DNA of 64,000 bases from assembly GCF_023556315.2 (NCBI RefSeq), contig NZ_CP116221.1, positions 3,734,001 through 3,798,000 on the forward strand, written 5' to 3'. The position numbers and the translations under genes are program-made. Below are positions 1 through 9,690 of the stretch, in pieces. Source of the DNA: Psychroserpens ponticola. GTDB lineage: Bacteria > Bacteroidota > Bacteroidia > Flavobacteriales > Flavobacteriaceae. A model generated the notes under the pieces. The model searched no databases and was not told the DNA's origin. It worked only from the letters and a program-made list of their open reading frames with translations. Position 1 is the stretch's first letter, and each line of letters begins with the position of its first letter.

Positions 1-386
1 CTTATATTTTGAATCATCCCGAATTACCAATTGTATATCATGGGCAAGTTTCAAGAAGCGAATTACACGAAGTTCTATTACAATATGATATTACAATTAT
101 ACCGCTCTTAAAACGGATTTATGGATCTGTACCTTCTAAGATTTTTGAATATGCAAAGTTAGGATTGCCAATGCTATATTTTGGAGGTGGGGAAGGTGAA
201 AGTATAATAAAAAAACATGAATTAGGTTGGGTAGCAGAAGCTGGAAATTATCATAATTTAAATGCGATTATTAATTCTATTGAACTAAACATGATTTCGG
301 AAGATCTGCGTAAAAAAATTGTAGAAAATGGCAAAAAAGAATTTGATTTCAAAAATCAATTAGAACGATTAAAGGCTATCATTTAA
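1..386 (+). CDS. GT4-type glycosyltransferase, C-terminal fragment (cut by window edge)
   Basis: The frame is open from base 3, so the gene begins left of the window and only about the last 127 residues are seen. The fragment has the shape of the C-terminal Rossmann domain of GT-B glycosyltransferases. It reads YDITIIPLLKR, then SKIFEYAKLGLPML followed by a glycine-rich turn and an acidic residue, the usual nucleotide-sugar binding region (the SxKxxEY motif of GT4). A TTG at base 9 is only an internal leucine. The stop overlaps the stop of the convergent sugar transferase gene by 4 bases. Donor and acceptor cannot be told from this fragment. Confidence 0.8.
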   Translation, partial: YILNHPELPIVYHGQVSRSELHEVLLQYDITIIPLLKRIYGSVPSKIFEYAKLGLPMLYFGGGEGESIIKKHELGWVAEAGNYHNLNAIINSIELNMISEDLRKKIVENGKKEFDFKNQLERLKAII

Positions 387-1741
387 TAGGCTTTTTCTTC
401 ACCATTTACAGCATTTACAAAGGTTTTGGTGATGATTTTAAGATCTAAAAGAAGCGACCAATTTTCTATATAAAATATATCGTATTTAACACGACCAATA
501 ATATCTTTATCGGTTTCCACTTCACCTCTAAATCCGCTAATTTGTGCTAAACCGGTTATGCCTGGTTTTACAAAGTGTCTTACCATAAATTTATCAATTT
601 TTTTGGCATACATGTTAGTATGGCTAACCATATGAGGTCTTGGCCCAACTACAGACATATCTCCAAAAAGCACATTAAAAAATTGTGGTAATTCGTCTAT
701 ACTTGTCTTTCTAATAAATCTTCCAATTTTGGTGATTCTTTGATCTCCTCGTGTGGCTTGATAAAGGTGAGCATTTTTATTAGGTGTCATAGATCTAAAT
801 TTATAACAATCAAATTCCTTATAATTAAACCCATTTCTTGATTGTTTAAAAAACACTGGTCCTTTTGATTCCATTTTAATTAAAATAGCAATCAAAGGAG
901 TTAACCATGATAATAAAAAAATGATAACCAAGCTTGAAAACACAATATCAAACATGCGTTTTATGACGGTATTAAATGGCTCTTCTAAAGGAATATCTCT
1001 TAAGGTTAAAATAGGAATATAGTCATAGTATTCATATTTCAGTTTTTTAGAATGAATCTCTTTATTATCTGGTAAGAATTTTAATATCTTAAGATTGTTA
1101 TCTGCAAAATCTGTTACTTCGCTAATTTGACTATTTGTAAGTTCAGATATTGAACAGTAAATTTCATCAATAGCCTCTTCTTTAATGTACTGAAAACAAC
1201 TCTCTAAGTTAACAGATTTTTTGTCTTTAAAACTGAATGTCTTTTTATGGACATATCCATATTCAGGGTTTTTATTAAAGAAGTTTTCAAGAGCTAAGGT
1301 TTTTTTATTCAACCCAAATATTACCGTTTTTCTATAATTTCCTCCAAAAGACACTCTATACTTTTGAAGCAAATAATATAATGCAAACTTAAAGGAGGTT
1401 ATGCAGAGAAAGCTAATTAGAATATAATTAAAAACTGTTCTTGTATTGATATTAAGATTGTGGTAAAATCCTGAAAACGCAAAAACAATTAATGTAAAAA
1501 GCACCATTTGCCTTAAAGCTAGTGAGAAAATTGTAACCTCTCTGGTGTATCTATATACTTCGTAAAAGTTTGAATATATTGAAAGAATGATCCATGACAC
1601 TGAAGCAAAAAGAATAAACATTTGTGGATCGATGTCCTTGAAAAAATAAAGAATAGCCAATGCGTTAATGATACTTAAATCAATTAAGTATGAAATTGGT
1701 CTTAAATACCCTGAATATCTTCCTTGTTTAAATAAGCTCAA
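383..1741 (-). CDS. Polyprenyl-phosphate sugar phosphotransferase (WcaJ/WbaP type)
   Basis: The product (452 aa) would start a polysaccharide repeat unit by moving a sugar-1-phosphate from a UDP-sugar to undecaprenyl phosphate in the inner membrane. The N-terminal third has about four hydrophobic helices, then a soluble CoA-binding-like segment. The C-terminal catalytic domain begins with a membrane helix near residue 265 after KRMFDI. It contains KMESKGPVFFKQSRNG, the YKFRSM motif and the conserved TSIDELPQFFNVLFGDMS and GPRP segments of the bacterial sugar transferase family (PF02397). It is the last gene of the long minus-strand cluster and starts one base after the stop of the UDP-xylose synthase gene. 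The actual sugar (glucose, galactose or other) is not readable. Confidence 0.93.
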   Translation of the reverse strand: MSLFKQGRYSGYLRPISYLIDLSIINALAILYFFKDIDPQMFILFASVSWIILSIYSNFYEVYRYTREVTIFSLALRQMVLFTLIVFAFSGFYHNLNINTRTVFNYILISFLCITSFKFALYYLLQKYRVSFGGNYRKTVIFGLNKKTLALENFFNKNPEYGYVHKKTFSFKDKKSVNLESCFQYIKEEAIDEIYCSISELTNSQISEVTDFADNNLKILKFLPDNKEIHSKKLKYEYYDYIPILTLRDIPLEEPFNTVIKRMFDIVFSSLVIIFLLSWLTPLIAILIKMESKGPVFFKQSRNGFNYKEFDCYKFRSMTPNKNAHLYQATRGDQRITKIGRFIRKTSIDELPQFFNVLFGDMSVVGPRPHMVSHTNMYAKKIDKFMVRHFVKPGITGLAQISGFRGEVETDKDIIGRVKYDIFYIENWSLLLDLKIITKTFVNAVNGEEKAY

Positions 1742-1742
1742 T

Positions 1743-2729
1743 TTATATCTTTATATGTTTAGAAAAATCTCTATGTTCTCTTTTAAATAAATCTTCTTGA
1801 GAAAGGCTCTTAAAATATTCAAACGTTTTAAGCATTCCTTCTTCTCGTTGTGTTTTAGGTTCCCAATCCAATAGTTTTTTTGCCAAACTTATATCTGGTT
1901 TTCTTTGCATTGGATCATTCACAGGAAGGTCTTTATAAATTACCTTCTGATCTGTATTGGTTAATTTAATAATTTCTTCAGCAAAATCACTTATTGAAAT
2001 TTCATTTGGGTTACCAATATTTACAGGATAAACATAGTCACTAAAAAGCAATCTAAAAATCCCTTCTACTTGATCATCAATATAACAAAATGAACGCGTT
2101 TGTGAACCATCACCAAAAATAGTTAGATCTTCTCCTCGCAGTGCTTGACCCATAAATGCAGGAATAACTCTTCCATCATTTAGGCGCATTCGTGGACCAT
2201 ATGTATTAAAAATACGAACGATTCTAGTTTCAACACCATGAAATCTGTGGTAAGCCATTGTAATAGATTCTTGAAAACGTTTGGCTTCATCATAAACACC
2301 TCTTGGGCCAATTGTATTTACATTTCCGTAATAATCTTCTGTTTGTGGATGCACCAATGGATCTCCATAAACTTCAGAAGTAGATGCAATTAACAATCTG
2401 GCCTTTTTTGCTTTTGCTAATCCTAATAGATTATGTGTGCCCAACGAACCTACTTTAAGAGTTTGGATAGGGATTTTTAAATAATCTATTGGACTTGCAG
2501 GAGATGCAAAGTGTAATATATAATGCAATTCACCTTCAATTGAAATGTGTTCAGTTACATCATGTTCAATAAATTCAAAATTAGGATTGCTTTTTAATTG
2601 TTTAATATTTTTCTTGTCACCAGTAATAAAATTATCCATTCCAATAACATAGAATCCTTCTAATAAAAACCTATCACATAAATGTGATCCTAAAAAGCCT
2701 GCGGCTCCTGTTATGAGAACTTTTTTCAT
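1743..2729 (-). CDS. uxs: UDP-glucuronate decarboxylase (UDP-xylose synthase)
   Basis: This is an extended short-chain dehydrogenase of 328 aa. It has the NAD-binding GAAGFLG motif at residues 8-14, a serine/threonine-rich STSEVYGDP segment near 117-124, and the catalytic Tyr146-Lys150 pair in YDEAK. The stretch around residues 130-145 and the later [11 protein letters not shown] segment are characteristic of UDP-xylose synthases rather than generic epimerases. It would convert UDP-glucuronate to UDP-xylose. The start overlaps the end of the UDP-glucose dehydrogenase gene by 4 bases, so substrate supply and use are encoded together. Confidence 0.93.
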   Translation of the reverse strand: MKKVLITGAAGFLGSHLCDRFLLEGFYVIGMDNFITGDKKNIKQLKSNPNFEFIEHDVTEHISIEGELHYILHFASPASPIDYLKIPIQTLKVGSLGTHNLLGLAKAKKARLLIASTSEVYGDPLVHPQTEDYYGNVNTIGPRGVYDEAKRFQESITMAYHRFHGVETRIVRIFNTYGPRMRLNDGRVIPAFMGQALRGEDLTIFGDGSQTRSFCYIDDQVEGIFRLLFSDYVYPVNIGNPNEISISDFAEEIIKLTNTDQKVIYKDLPVNDPMQRKPDISLAKKLLDWEPKTQREEGMLKTFEYFKSLSQEDLFKREHRDFSKHIKI

Positions 2730-4039
2730 AGTGTCGCTACTTTTCTTCCTATTGATGTATAATGAAATCCTTCATTTTCAACTTCTTTTATATCATAAAG
2801 ATTTCTTCCATCGAAAATAACTGGAGCTTTCATTCGCTCTTTTAGTAAATTAAATTTAGGGGTTCTAAAGATACTCCATTCAGTACAAATGATTAATGCA
2901 TCGACATCTTTAATAGTATCATACATGTTAGAAGTGTAATTAATTTTGTCGCCTAGTTTCTTTTCAACATTTGGCATTGCTTCTGGGTCAAAAACATTAA
3001 TGTTTGCACCATGTTTAAGTAATTCCTCAATTATATACAGTGCTGGTGCTTCTCTAATATCATCCGTTTCTGGTTTAAAAGCAAGTCCCCAAACACCAAA
3101 AGTTTTACCCTTTAAATCAGTATTATAATATGATAAAATCTTAGGTATTAGAATTGTTTTTTGAGCACTATTAACTTTTATAACAGAATTTAAAATTTCA
3201 AAATCATAGTTATTGTCTTTTCCAGATTTGTGTAAGGCTTTAACATCTTTTGGAAAACAAGAACCTCCATAACCAATGCCTGGAAACAGAAATCGTTTCC
3301 CGATTCTGGAGTCTGATCCCATTCCAATTCTAACCATATCTACATCTGCACCAACTTTTTCACAAAAATTAGCGACTTCATTCATAAAGGTGATTTTTGT
3401 AGCAAGAAACGAATTTGCAGCATATTTTGTTAATTCTGCCGAACGTTCATCCATAATTAAAATAGGATTTCCAGAACGCACAAATGGTTTGTAAAGTTTT
3501 TGCATGAGCTTAGTTGCTTTTTCAGAACTTGAACCTATTACGATACGTTCAGGCTTTAAAAAATCATCTACGGCAAATCCTTCTCTTAAAAACTCTGGAT
3601 TAGATACGACATCAAAATCTATGTCAGTTTCTTTTTCAATTGCCGCTTTCACTCTATCTGAAGTACCTACAGGAACAGTGCTTTTATCAACAATAACTTT
3701 ATAGTTTTTTATATGCTTTCCTATTTCTTTTGCAACACCTAAAACATAGGAAAGGTCTGCAGAGCCATCTTCATCTTCAGGAGTTGGTAGAGCTAAAAAG
3801 ATAATTTCGCCATGCTCAAGCCCTTCTAATAAAGAGGTAGAGAACTTAAGCCGACTCGCTTTTATATTTCTTTCAAATAACACATCTAGGTACGGCTCAT
3901 AAATTGGCACTTCACCTTGTTGCATTTGTTTAACTTTATTTGCATCAATATCAATACAAAGAACTTCGTTACCAGTTTCTGCAAGACATGTTCCTGTAAC
4001 TAAACCTACGTAACCTGTTCCAATTACTGAAATTTTCAT
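2726..4039 (-). CDS. ugd: UDP-glucose 6-dehydrogenase
   Basis: The 437 aa protein oxidises UDP-glucose to UDP-glucuronate with two NAD molecules. It opens with the Rossmann motif GTGYVG. It carries the STVPVGT and NPEFLREG motifs, and the catalytic cysteine near residue 260 in YGGSCFPKD, followed by the C-terminal UDP-binding domain with [12 protein letters not shown]. Length fits the TuaD/Ugd family. It lies directly upstream of the UDP-xylose synthase gene (4-base overlap). It is separated from the preceding polytopic protein by 82 bp, one of the larger gaps in this cluster, so an internal promoter is possible. Confidence 0.95.
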   Translation of the reverse strand: MKISVIGTGYVGLVTGTCLAETGNEVLCIDIDANKVKQMQQGEVPIYEPYLDVLFERNIKASRLKFSTSLLEGLEHGEIIFLALPTPEDEDGSADLSYVLGVAKEIGKHIKNYKVIVDKSTVPVGTSDRVKAAIEKETDIDFDVVSNPEFLREGFAVDDFLKPERIVIGSSSEKATKLMQKLYKPFVRSGNPILIMDERSAELTKYAANSFLATKITFMNEVANFCEKVGADVDMVRIGMGSDSRIGKRFLFPGIGYGGSCFPKDVKALHKSGKDNNYDFEILNSVIKVNSAQKTILIPKILSYYNTDLKGKTFGVWGLAFKPETDDIREAPALYIIEELLKHGANINVFDPEAMPNVEKKLGDKINYTSNMYDTIKDVDALIICTEWSIFRTPKFNLLKERMKAPVIFDGRNLYDIKEVENEGFHYTSIGRKVATL

Positions 4040-4121
4040 AATTATTATTTGTTGTAAAAATATAAAAGATTATGGTATTTATTAAACTTATGCCTCTATA
4101 TTATGAAAGAAGAAATCCTTA

Positions 4122-5264
4122 TTACATTGAGTCATTATAGACTTTAAAACACTGGTTTAATACCACTAAATAAATTGCAACTGAAGCATTTAAAAAAAAG
4201 TTTCCAGATATAAAGACTAGAAAAAATAATATACTTAAGAAGTACACATTTGTTTTGTTAAATTTAAAATTAAAAAACCATTTTTTAAAACTTATAAGGT
4301 ATATCGTCATTCCTATCAATCCAAAAAAGTAAGCCATATCAAAAAAGCTCATTTGTGGTCTTGAAGAGACATCATTAATGCCTCCAAATAAATAATTAAA
4401 GATTGTCCAGTTATTATCTATAAAGGGTAATGTTTTATTAATTAGAAGTTGGTCTCGATAAGAAAGTAGTGCTGTCATAAAACCATTAGTTTTTCTAATT
4501 TGACTAAAGGTTTCCCATATAAAAAAAACATAATACGTCCCAAATAAGCTAACCAATCCAATTAAAATACTGCTAATAATTTTAATTTTTTTAGAAGTAA
4601 ACTTTACAATATAAATAGCTACCAATAATACTAAAATTATATAAAGTGACTTAGTGCCAATTAACAGACATGATATAAGTATTATCAAAGGCTTCAAGCT
4701 TAATAAAAATCTTGATTTGTATCTAAAAAACAAATACACTAGAATTGTAAAGTAGGCATACGTTGAAGTTGCAGAAGACACAAAAAGACCATTATAACCA
4801 AATCTTTGACCTAGATAAGTTTTGAAAATAGCAACATTAAAAAGGAACCCAATAACAATGAATATTGAATTAATTAAAATTAAAGTTTCAAAAACCTTAA
4901 ATAACGTTTCAGATTGTTTTGAATTTGAGACATAAAAATGTGTATAAGCTAGTAATACTATTAAAAAACAATATTTCACAAAAAAATTAACCACTAATGG
5001 ATCAAACTTGGGTTGAATACAAAGCTGTCCTATTAAAAAACAAATAGCAATTAAACCTATTTGAATCATTACTTTTTTATTCATAATTAAGATGATGGCT
5101 AAGGTTATTAAAATGATTGTTTTAATCCCTTTTGGAAGAATTGTAGCATGTCTTAATGATGACATGATAATCTTCCCGTAAGCTTCACTAATAAAAAATA
5201 TAACCAGTAAAACTGCAAGTCCTCTGTCTTTTAAAAAATGATATATTTTAAAAAAGTTTGTCAT
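4122..5264 (-). CDS. Polytopic membrane protein, possible O-antigen/EPS polymerase
   Basis: This 380 aa protein is mostly hydrophobic, with roughly ten predicted helices and one larger soluble loop around residues 250-320 (QIRKTNGFMTALLSYRDQLL onward). That topology, the position next to an O-antigen ligase-type gene (4-base overlap) and the cluster content suggest a Wzy-like polymerase. Sequence motifs are too weak for a firm call. It could also be an accessory membrane protein of polysaccharide assembly. Poly-A and poly-T codon runs are frequent here, as is usual for rapidly diverging polysaccharide genes. Confidence 0.7.
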   Translation of the reverse strand: MTNFFKIYHFLKDRGLAVLLVIFFISEAYGKIIMSSLRHATILPKGIKTIILITLAIILIMNKKVMIQIGLIAICFLIGQLCIQPKFDPLVVNFFVKYCFLIVLLAYTHFYVSNSKQSETLFKVFETLILINSIFIVIGFLFNVAIFKTYLGQRFGYNGLFVSSATSTYAYFTILVYLFFRYKSRFLLSLKPLIILISCLLIGTKSLYIILVLLVAIYIVKFTSKKIKIISSILIGLVSLFGTYYVFFIWETFSQIRKTNGFMTALLSYRDQLLINKTLPFIDNNWTIFNYLFGGINDVSSRPQMSFFDMAYFFGLIGMTIYLISFKKWFFNFKFNKTNVYFLSILFFLVFISGNFFLNASVAIYLVVLNQCFKVYNDSM

Positions 5265-6502
5265 GTTTTAACCTTTTTATTACTACAATAAATAAGACCT
5301 ATTAAAAGTGAAAAATATTTAATTCCAAGCTCTCTTTCAAGTAGACTTTCAGTTAGACAAGCAAGAGAAAATAAGGTTAATAAAACAATATAAAATGATT
5401 GATTTTTAACAACTGCTTTTCTGAAAACAAAAAATAACACATAAAGAAATGTAAAAAAGCCTAATAAACCATATGCTCCTAAATATTCTACAAATTGATT
5501 ATGAGCATTATGGCTTTCAGCATAAGCATTCATTTGATTGGTCTTTTTATAATAAGCCTTTCGAATATTATTATCGTAACCAGTTCCTGAGCCAAAAATA
5601 ATATTCTGCTTAAAGGCTTCGAAAGTTGCATCTAATCGTTGAAATCGCTTGTCTCCAAATTCTTCATCATAAAGATTAAGTGTTGTATAAAATTTTCTTT
5701 CAATAAACGATGTTCGGTCGTCATTTGATAATGATGTTGTTACTAAAATAGATGTTAATATGATTATTGTTAATAGGCCAAGAATTACCTTCCAATTCTT
5801 TTTATAAACGAAAAATATAATTGATAAAATTAATAATGACAATAATGAATTTCTTGCCGCAAGGTTAAATAAAAATAATAGAAAAACTAAACCTGTTATA
5901 GATGCAACTGTTTTTTTAAATGAATTTTGCTTGTTGTATATGTAGTTTGAAAACAAATATAATATAGATGCGACCAACATTAACCCTAAATATGGAGGAT
6001 GAATATCAATGATTCTAGTTAAAAATTCATTGCTTCTCTTCCATTCTAACACATTTAATAAAGGTTCATTATTTCTAATAACTGCTGAAATAGAATTTGT
6101 CCAACAAATTACTATTGCTATTGAACAACCTAATATAAGCGCTTTAAACACTAAGTTTTCAATGTTTTTACTTGAAATCTTAGACAAGACTATGAGCACT
6201 AAAGGTAAAAACAGTAAGGTAAGTAATCTTATGGCTTGTTCAAATGCTTTTCCAGCATCTTCTGCATATATAAGTCCGATGAGTTTTAAAATAAACAGGA
6301 ATGCAGGAATGAACAATAAAAGTGAATTTTCTTTTACATAAGATTTCAGTTTTAATTGATACACTTTATACAAAGTAACAGCGGTAACTGAAATCAAAAA
6401 CCAAGTGTTTACGTTCTCATTAATTGGTAATGTTAACACAAAAACCATTAACAAGAATTCCTCTATGCTATACTTAAAAAGGTATTGTTTAAGCTTAGAC
6501 AT
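5261..6502 (-). CDS. O-antigen ligase/polymerase family membrane protein
   Basis: The protein has 413 aa and about ten transmembrane helices. A periplasmic loop near residues 265-350 contains FQRLDATFEAFKQN, a GSGTGYDN turn, and ESHNAHNQFVEYLGAYGLLG. The last matches the conserved H-N-x-(Y/F) region of the O-antigen ligase (Wzy_C, PF04932) family. Such enzymes ligate or polymerise undecaprenyl-linked glycans on the periplasmic face of the inner membrane. Its start overlaps the end of the heparinase-like gene by 8 bases. Ligase and polymerase cannot be separated by sequence alone. Confidence 0.85.
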   Translation of the reverse strand: MSKLKQYLFKYSIEEFLLMVFVLTLPINENVNTWFLISVTAVTLYKVYQLKLKSYVKENSLLLFIPAFLFILKLIGLIYAEDAGKAFEQAIRLLTLLFLPLVLIVLSKISSKNIENLVFKALILGCSIAIVICWTNSISAVIRNNEPLLNVLEWKRSNEFLTRIIDIHPPYLGLMLVASILYLFSNYIYNKQNSFKKTVASITGLVFLLFLFNLAARNSLLSLLILSIIFFVYKKNWKVILGLLTIIILTSILVTTSLSNDDRTSFIERKFYTTLNLYDEEFGDKRFQRLDATFEAFKQNIIFGSGTGYDNNIRKAYYKKTNQMNAYAESHNAHNQFVEYLGAYGLLGFFTFLYVLFFVFRKAVVKNQSFYIVLLTLFSLACLTESLLERELGIKYFSLLIGLIYCSNKKVKT

Positions 6503-8402
6503 TATAATTTATTATTGTTTCTATTTGTAAACGCTGTTTCATTTCTAATGTTAATACTAACGTTTGTGTTTCTATTTTCTTATTAAATGAGGAAGAATAC
6601 CAACCCAATGGAGCGTTTTTGTCTCCTCTTACAAGTTTTTTATTGTTAAAGAATTCATTTTTTAATTGAATTTTTTTATTGTCATGTTCTAAAATTAACG
6701 ATCCATCGCTAGATTCAATAATGTTCACATTGGGATGAAAATGCAAATAGAATGACACATTTTTATTCTTATTAGTATCAGAAGTTAAAGTATCTATAAT
6801 CGTGATGTTTTGATGTTGTTTTTCAACGGAAAAGTGTCTGCTGTGAATAACGTTTTCAGAATTAAAAGCATTGGTTGTTCCTTTACAGGACGATTCTTGA
6901 TTAGAAGAAGTAAAGCCATCTATAGTTGTTTCAGGACAATTAATCCAACTCATTCTTCCATTGTTTGTGGCATGTTGCTTATGGTTTACAGAAATCGTAT
7001 TATGTGCTGTTATGCCTCTAAAATAATCTCTCCAAAAGGTTTTATTTGAATGGTATTGATAGGTTCCCGAATCTATAATAAAAGGACGGTTTTCTATTTG
7101 CAAATTAAAATGAAAAATATCTGAATGACCATGAGCTGCAGAAATAGTATCACCAATTGGTCCCATATCAATTGATAGTTTCATTTTTTTATCATGATCA
7201 TAAATAAAACAATATCCTGAATTCTCAAATATTGTATCAGCTTCTAATTTTTTTGATGCTTTACTTTGATATGCACTTCCAAAAATTAAATAGTTTCGGA
7301 AATCAAATGTATTATTGACGTTAAAACTCGTGTTAAAAAGATGGTTTGATGTCTTTAATTGCGATTCAAATAATGAAAACCCTTCCGCAAAATAAGGATT
7401 GATAACGCAACCTTCATCATTGTCGCCAAATACAGTATCAATGTTATAATACTGAACATGTTCAGTGAATTTAAAAAGTGATTTTAATGCATTTGACGTT
7501 TCAATTGGAATTTGATGATTGGATTGTTTCAAGAATGTCAACCCTATTAAAACTTGATCGGTAACTTCGGCGTGATATCTGGGACAAAGTTCCATGTGAA
7601 CGCCATCATTATTGACTTGTTTTTCAATTTGTTCGTAAAACATTTTAATCCAACGTCTTGACTCCTTTTCTTCAATATTACAATACGAACTTATAATGAC
7701 AAGTCCCATCAATTCTGCCATTAAATGGTTATTTGCTGAAGAAAATAATGAAAGGTGATGTTTTAAATACTTGTAATTATAGGCTAATTGTTGACGTATT
7801 TCTTCATCAATAGTTTGGGTTAATTTATCAAAATGATTTAAGATGAAATGCGTGTAAATCAAGTTAACCGTTCTTATGCCAATTTCAATACCTGATGTCC
7901 AATGAATCGAATTTAAAAATGGATTCTGAAGCGACCAATCGGTTAGTATTTTTTCTAGTGCATTGCTATTTTTAGAATGGTCATCTACAGCAATTTCGAA
8001 AGCTAAAAAGGGTAAAAATTCAAATCTTGAAAGTTCTGCAACAAATTTTATATCTCCATTTTTATTAAAATCTTGCCGTTTTATTTTTCCATAATAATCA
8101 ATAGGAGAAACGATATTGTTATGATAGTCTTTTCGCCATTCTGATACTTCAAAAATATTAACTTCGGTATTAAACAAATGAAAATTAGGTGAGAAAGGAT
8201 GTGCCTTAAAATGTTGTTCAATGTCGTTTTTATGGTATGGAACTGACTTGAATTCTGAATTTAATTGTAAACGCTTAAGTTTAGAATTGGCTTGAAATTT
8301 TCCTAAAATATGAGATTGAATAAATTGAGGCAGCCTAAAAAGGACAACTTCTTTAATACTCATTAACTTGAGTCTATTATAATACCATTTTAGTTTATTC
8401 AA
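6495..8402 (-). CDS. Heparinase II/III-like (alginate-lyase-like) protein in the biosynthetic cluster
   Basis: The 635 aa protein has an all-helical N-terminal part (toroid-like; HWTSGIEIGIRTVNLIY and SSANNHLMAELMGL are typical). The C-terminal beta-sandwich domain carries the family signature: HGHSDIFHFNL, then IIDSGTYQY, then FRGITAHNTISVN (PF07940 Hepar_II_III type). No signal peptide is seen at the start. Lyases of this type normally cleave uronic-acid glycans. Inside a synthesis locus such a protein may edit, trim or modify the polymer, in analogy to AlgL, but that role is inference. It lies between the O-antigen ligase gene and a CapK-like gene. Confidence 0.88.
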   Translation of the reverse strand: MNKLKWYYNRLKLMSIKEVVLFRLPQFIQSHILGKFQANSKLKRLQLNSEFKSVPYHKNDIEQHFKAHPFSPNFHLFNTEVNIFEVSEWRKDYHNNIVSPIDYYGKIKRQDFNKNGDIKFVAELSRFEFLPFLAFEIAVDDHSKNSNALEKILTDWSLQNPFLNSIHWTSGIEIGIRTVNLIYTHFILNHFDKLTQTIDEEIRQQLAYNYKYLKHHLSLFSSANNHLMAELMGLVIISSYCNIEEKESRRWIKMFYEQIEKQVNNDGVHMELCPRYHAEVTDQVLIGLTFLKQSNHQIPIETSNALKSLFKFTEHVQYYNIDTVFGDNDEGCVINPYFAEGFSLFESQLKTSNHLFNTSFNVNNTFDFRNYLIFGSAYQSKASKKLEADTIFENSGYCFIYDHDKKMKLSIDMGPIGDTISAAHGHSDIFHFNLQIENRPFIIDSGTYQYHSNKTFWRDYFRGITAHNTISVNHKQHATNNGRMSWINCPETTIDGFTSSNQESSCKGTTNAFNSENVIHSRHFSVEKQHQNITIIDTLTSDTNKNKNVSFYLHFHPNVNIIESSDGSLILEHDNKKIQLKNEFFNNKKLVRGDKNAPLGWYSSSFNKKIETQTLVLTLEMKQRLQIETIINYNV

Positions 8403-8423
8403 AATTGATGTCAGTATTTTTCA

Positions 8424-9680
8424 CTAATTTAAGTTATTAATCACAAGCTTAAATTTATTTTTTGATGATTTTATCAATTCGTTTTCTTCAATGTAGTTGA
8501 ATGAAAAAGGCGTATCGTTTCCTATTCTATCAATAATATTACTACGAATCAACGTTTCATCTTTATCAGAATAATCTATAGCTTTTACAATATTTACTAT
8601 AAATGATTCTTGAGTATTTTGAATTATTTGAGCAAATCTAATATTATTTACACCTTTAAAAACCAAATCCATTCTACCTATCTTTGTACCATCTTTAGTA
8701 AGCAAATAATCGTCAATTCTCCCAGTTATTTCTTTTATAACAGTTTTGTTAGACGTTGTGTCTAAAACAACGGAATCATTCACAAAATACCTAATTAAAG
8801 GGAAGCTCTTATTGATTAGATTTGTTGTAATAATGGCGTCTTCTTTATACTCGTTTATAGAATATAATTTAGGTTCAATATAATTGGAGCTATTAGGTTC
8901 TTGAATAAGTGAAATGGTTCGTTCTGCATTTCCATACCTATCATAAATCTTGGTATTTAAAACCCTTTCTATTTTCTCTCTTTGATAGGAATAGAGTGTT
9001 TCTGAAGATGTAAATACTACTGGAATATTTAGTTCTTCATTTTTTTCTAAAAGTAAATTTGATAGCATCTCAAGAGAACTTGGATACGCTAAAATAGCAT
9101 TAGGTTGAAATTCTTTAATTGCTTTAATATATGTATCTATATGTTTTCGATTTAAATTAAAACTAGATAAATATAATGTATTTGCATAGGTATCAAATCG
9201 TTTGATAGTGTTCTTATCTAGAACACCTCTTAGTGAGACTACTTTTTGACCAAAAAAATGACCTGCTTTATTTCTGAAAATCTCATTATAAGAAGCTTCG
9301 TTTAAAACACATCCTAAATCATAATAAACTTTTAATGGTGAACCAGAAGTTCCGCTAGTATAACTCGTGTATTTTATTTTATTGCCTATATAAACATCAT
9401 CGATATGATTTTTTATATCTGATTTTGTTACAATGGGTAGTTTAAGTACATCCGCTTTATTTTGAATTTGATTTAAGTTAACGCCATGCTTATTATAAAA
9501 ATCTTTATAAAATTTAGATTTATGATACGCATTATGGATGTGAGTTATTAGTTTTTCATTTTCAAGATGTTCTAATTCATTTTGTGACAAATCTTGATAT
9601 GATTTAACCAAATTAAGTTGTTTCTTAAAAAAGTAGCCGTACTTAATTTGATTTAATATGTAATTTTTAATACTACTCAT
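8424..9680 (-). CDS. CapK-like adenylate-forming enzyme (phenylacetate-CoA ligase family)
   Basis: The product (418 aa) has the adenylate-forming core motif YTSGTSGSPLKVYYD near residues 107-121. Further on it has SSETL and a YGNAERTISLI segment similar to the ATP-binding region of PaaK/CapK proteins. Members encoded in capsule and O-antigen loci are thought to activate a carboxylic acid as an acyl-adenylate for decorating the glycan. Substrate and acceptor are unknown. It is packed tightly between a GT4 gene (10 bp away) and the heparinase-like gene (21 bp), supporting a joint role. No CoA-specific motif could be judged by eye. Confidence 0.85.
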   Translation of the reverse strand: MSSIKNYILNQIKYGYFFKKQLNLVKSYQDLSQNELEHLENEKLITHIHNAYHKSKFYKDFYNKHGVNLNQIQNKADVLKLPIVTKSDIKNHIDDVYIGNKIKYTSYTSGTSGSPLKVYYDLGCVLNEASYNEIFRNKAGHFFGQKVVSLRGVLDKNTIKRFDTYANTLYLSSFNLNRKHIDTYIKAIKEFQPNAILAYPSSLEMLSNLLLEKNEELNIPVVFTSSETLYSYQREKIERVLNTKIYDRYGNAERTISLIQEPNSSNYIEPKLYSINEYKEDAIITTNLINKSFPLIRYFVNDSVVLDTTSNKTVIKEITGRIDDYLLTKDGTKIGRMDLVFKGVNNIRFAQIIQNTQESFIVNIVKAIDYSDKDETLIRSNIIDRIGNDTPFSFNYIEENELIKSSKNKFKLVINNLN

Positions 9681-9690
9681 AAAATTTAGT

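Noticed and set aside
9-386. Start at base 9 as a genuine N-terminus of a small protein
   Set aside because: The frame is open upstream to the window edge and the sequence is clearly a glycosyltransferase C-terminus.
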